Assembly (NCBI GenBank): GCA_028679325.1
Contig: JAJRBS010000177.1
Location: forward strand, 1-14,581
Direction of reading: 5' to 3'
Origin: Methanoregulaceae archaeon
GTDB taxonomy: Archaea; Halobacteriota; Methanomicrobia; Methanomicrobiales; Methanospirillaceae
Length of the DNA: 14,581 nt
In this document: in pieces, positions 13,867 to 14,581 of the stretch
Layout: each line of letters starts with the position of its first letter
How positions within the stretch are numbered: position 1 is the first letter of the stretch
Notes under the pieces: generated by a model
What the model saw: only the letters and a program-made list of their open reading frames with translations
The model's database searches: none
What the model was told of the DNA's origin: nothing
Program-made: the position numbers and the translations under genes

Positions 13867-14561
13867 ACGATCCCTGCCGGAACGGTGCGCTCATCCGGTT
13901 TCATGACGTCACCAAGATCTATCCGTTATTGGGAGGGGATGTCACTGCCCTGGAGGAAGTCTCCCTGGATATCGGGGAGGGGGACTTCGTTGCCATTATG
14001 GGACCATCCGGCTCGGGCAAGTCAACCCTCTTAAACCTCATGGGCTGCCTGGACACGCCTACCTCAGGAGACCTTTGCATCAAGGGGAGGAACCTTCGCG
14101 ATATGAGCGACGAGGAGCTGACGGCTCTTCGGAGGGACCATATTGGATTTATTTTCCAGCAGTTCAATCTCCTCCCTCTCCTGACCGCCTTTGAGAACGT
14201 CCAGTACCCCATCATCCTGAAGACCGGCGTGCGGGGGGGTGAAGCCCGCTGCAGGGAAGTGCTCGAGGCCATGGATCTCGATGAATCGCTCTTCTCCCAC
14301 AAGCCAAGCGAGTTGTCGGGAGGTCAGCAGCAGAGGGTAGCCATCGCAAGGGCCCTGGTCAATGACCCTGAGATCCTCCTCGCCGATGAACCAACCGGGA
14401 ATCTCGATTCGAAGACCGGCAGTGCAATAATGAACCTGCTTGACGAGTTGAATGTGCAGGAAAGAAAGACCATCATCATGGTCACCCATGATCCAGCGAT
14501 TGCCCGCTACGCGAAACGAACCATCAGGATAGTGGACGGAAAGATTGCGGTGGAGGAATAG
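13851..14561 (+). CDS. ABC transporter ATP-binding protein, MacB/LolD type
   Basis: A 236-residue ATPase subunit with all ABC motifs: Walker A GPSGSGKST at 51-59 (Lys57), Q-loop FQQFNLLP at 102-109, signature LSGGQ at 155-159, Walker B ILLADEP at 175-181 (Asp179, Glu180), D-loop NLDS at 184-187 and switch His213 in VTHD. Sequence style and length fit the MacB/LolD/FtsE group, which works with FtsX-like permeases in lipoprotein, peptide or macrolide export by mechanotransmission. It overlaps the secreted protein gene by 16 bases and is followed 2 bases after its stop by another start codon behind a good ribosome-binding site, so it belongs to the same operon. The cargo is unknown. Confidence 0.94.
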   Translation: MEEALDDPCRNGALIRFHDVTKIYPLLGGDVTALEEVSLDIGEGDFVAIMGPSGSGKSTLLNLMGCLDTPTSGDLCIKGRNLRDMSDEELTALRRDHIGFIFQQFNLLPLLTAFENVQYPIILKTGVRGGEARCREVLEAMDLDESLFSHKPSELSGGQQQRVAIARALVNDPEILLADEPTGNLDSKTGSAIMNLLDELNVQERKTIIMVTHDPAIARYAKRTIRIVDGKIAVEE

Positions 14562-14563
14562 GT

Positions 14564-14581
14564 ATGAAATCGATGCTCTTT
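14564..14581 (+). CDS. Start of the next gene, probably the ABC permease, cut by the window edge
   Basis: Only six codons (MKSMLF) are present. The ATG at 14564 has GGAGG at 14552-14556 upstream, inside the ATPase gene, and follows the ATPase stop by 2 bases. In this operon type the next gene is usually an FtsX/MacB-like permease. The identity rests on context only. Confidence 0.5.

Noticed and set aside
1..14581. tRNA, rRNA, CRISPR arrays, insertion sequences
   Set aside because: No cloverleaf-like segment, repeat-spacer array, transposase or terminal inverted repeats were seen by eye; gaps are short and the genes look like core chromosomal genes.

Overview
This window is chromosomal DNA of a methanogenic euryarchaeon, most likely of the Methanomicrobiales/Methanomicrobia. 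The lines of evidence are: the N-terminus of a euryarchaeal DNA polymerase II (PolD) small subunit; CofH for the deazaflavin of coenzyme F420; the archaea-specific riboflavin synthase RibC; an iron-sulfur flavoprotein with the compact Isf cysteine motif; a DUF123 (Uri-type) protein; an archaeal signal peptidase; and TATA-type promoters, some placed so close to start codons that leaderless mRNAs are expected. Genes are densely packed with short gaps. No mobile element, CRISPR array, rRNA or tRNA was seen.

Layout. 1-476 (minus) is the start of the PolD small-subunit gene, leaving through the left edge. 587-1483 (plus) is an archaeal-type signal peptidase I. 1545-2820 (minus) is a two-gene operon: a DUF1805 protein, then a radical SAM protein with a C-terminal winged helix. 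2918-4036 (plus) is cofH. 4107-5709 (minus) is a three-gene operon: a metallo-beta-lactamase hydrolase, a DUF123 protein and an iron-sulfur flavoprotein. 5744-7018 (plus) is thiC. 7124-7519 (minus) is purE. 7576-10757 (plus) is a tight four-gene operon: class V aminotransferase, ribC, ribH, class I aminotransferase. 11003-11935 (plus) is a CorA-type channel behind a 245-base gap with possible leader RNA structure. 12037-14581 (plus) is a membrane/export operon: a Yip1-like protein, a secreted membrane-anchored COG1361-like protein, a MacB/LolD-type ABC ATPase and the first codons of another gene, probably the permease.

How the genes work together. The middle is rich in cofactor synthesis. CofH and RibH both consume 5-amino-6-ribitylamino-uracil, one towards Fo/F420 and the other towards riboflavin; RibC completes riboflavin; ThiC makes the thiamine pyrimidine from AIR, and PurE acts on that same AIR in purine synthesis. 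The right end looks like an envelope-directed ABC system with its own extracytoplasmic protein.

No wholly new system is obvious. The strongest leads are a perfect hairpin that would mask the ribosome-binding site of the DUF1805/radical SAM operon, the possible structured leader of the CorA gene with alternative pairings, a PurE lacking two residues I expect to be conserved, and the uncharacterised DUF1805/radical SAM-winged-helix pair.
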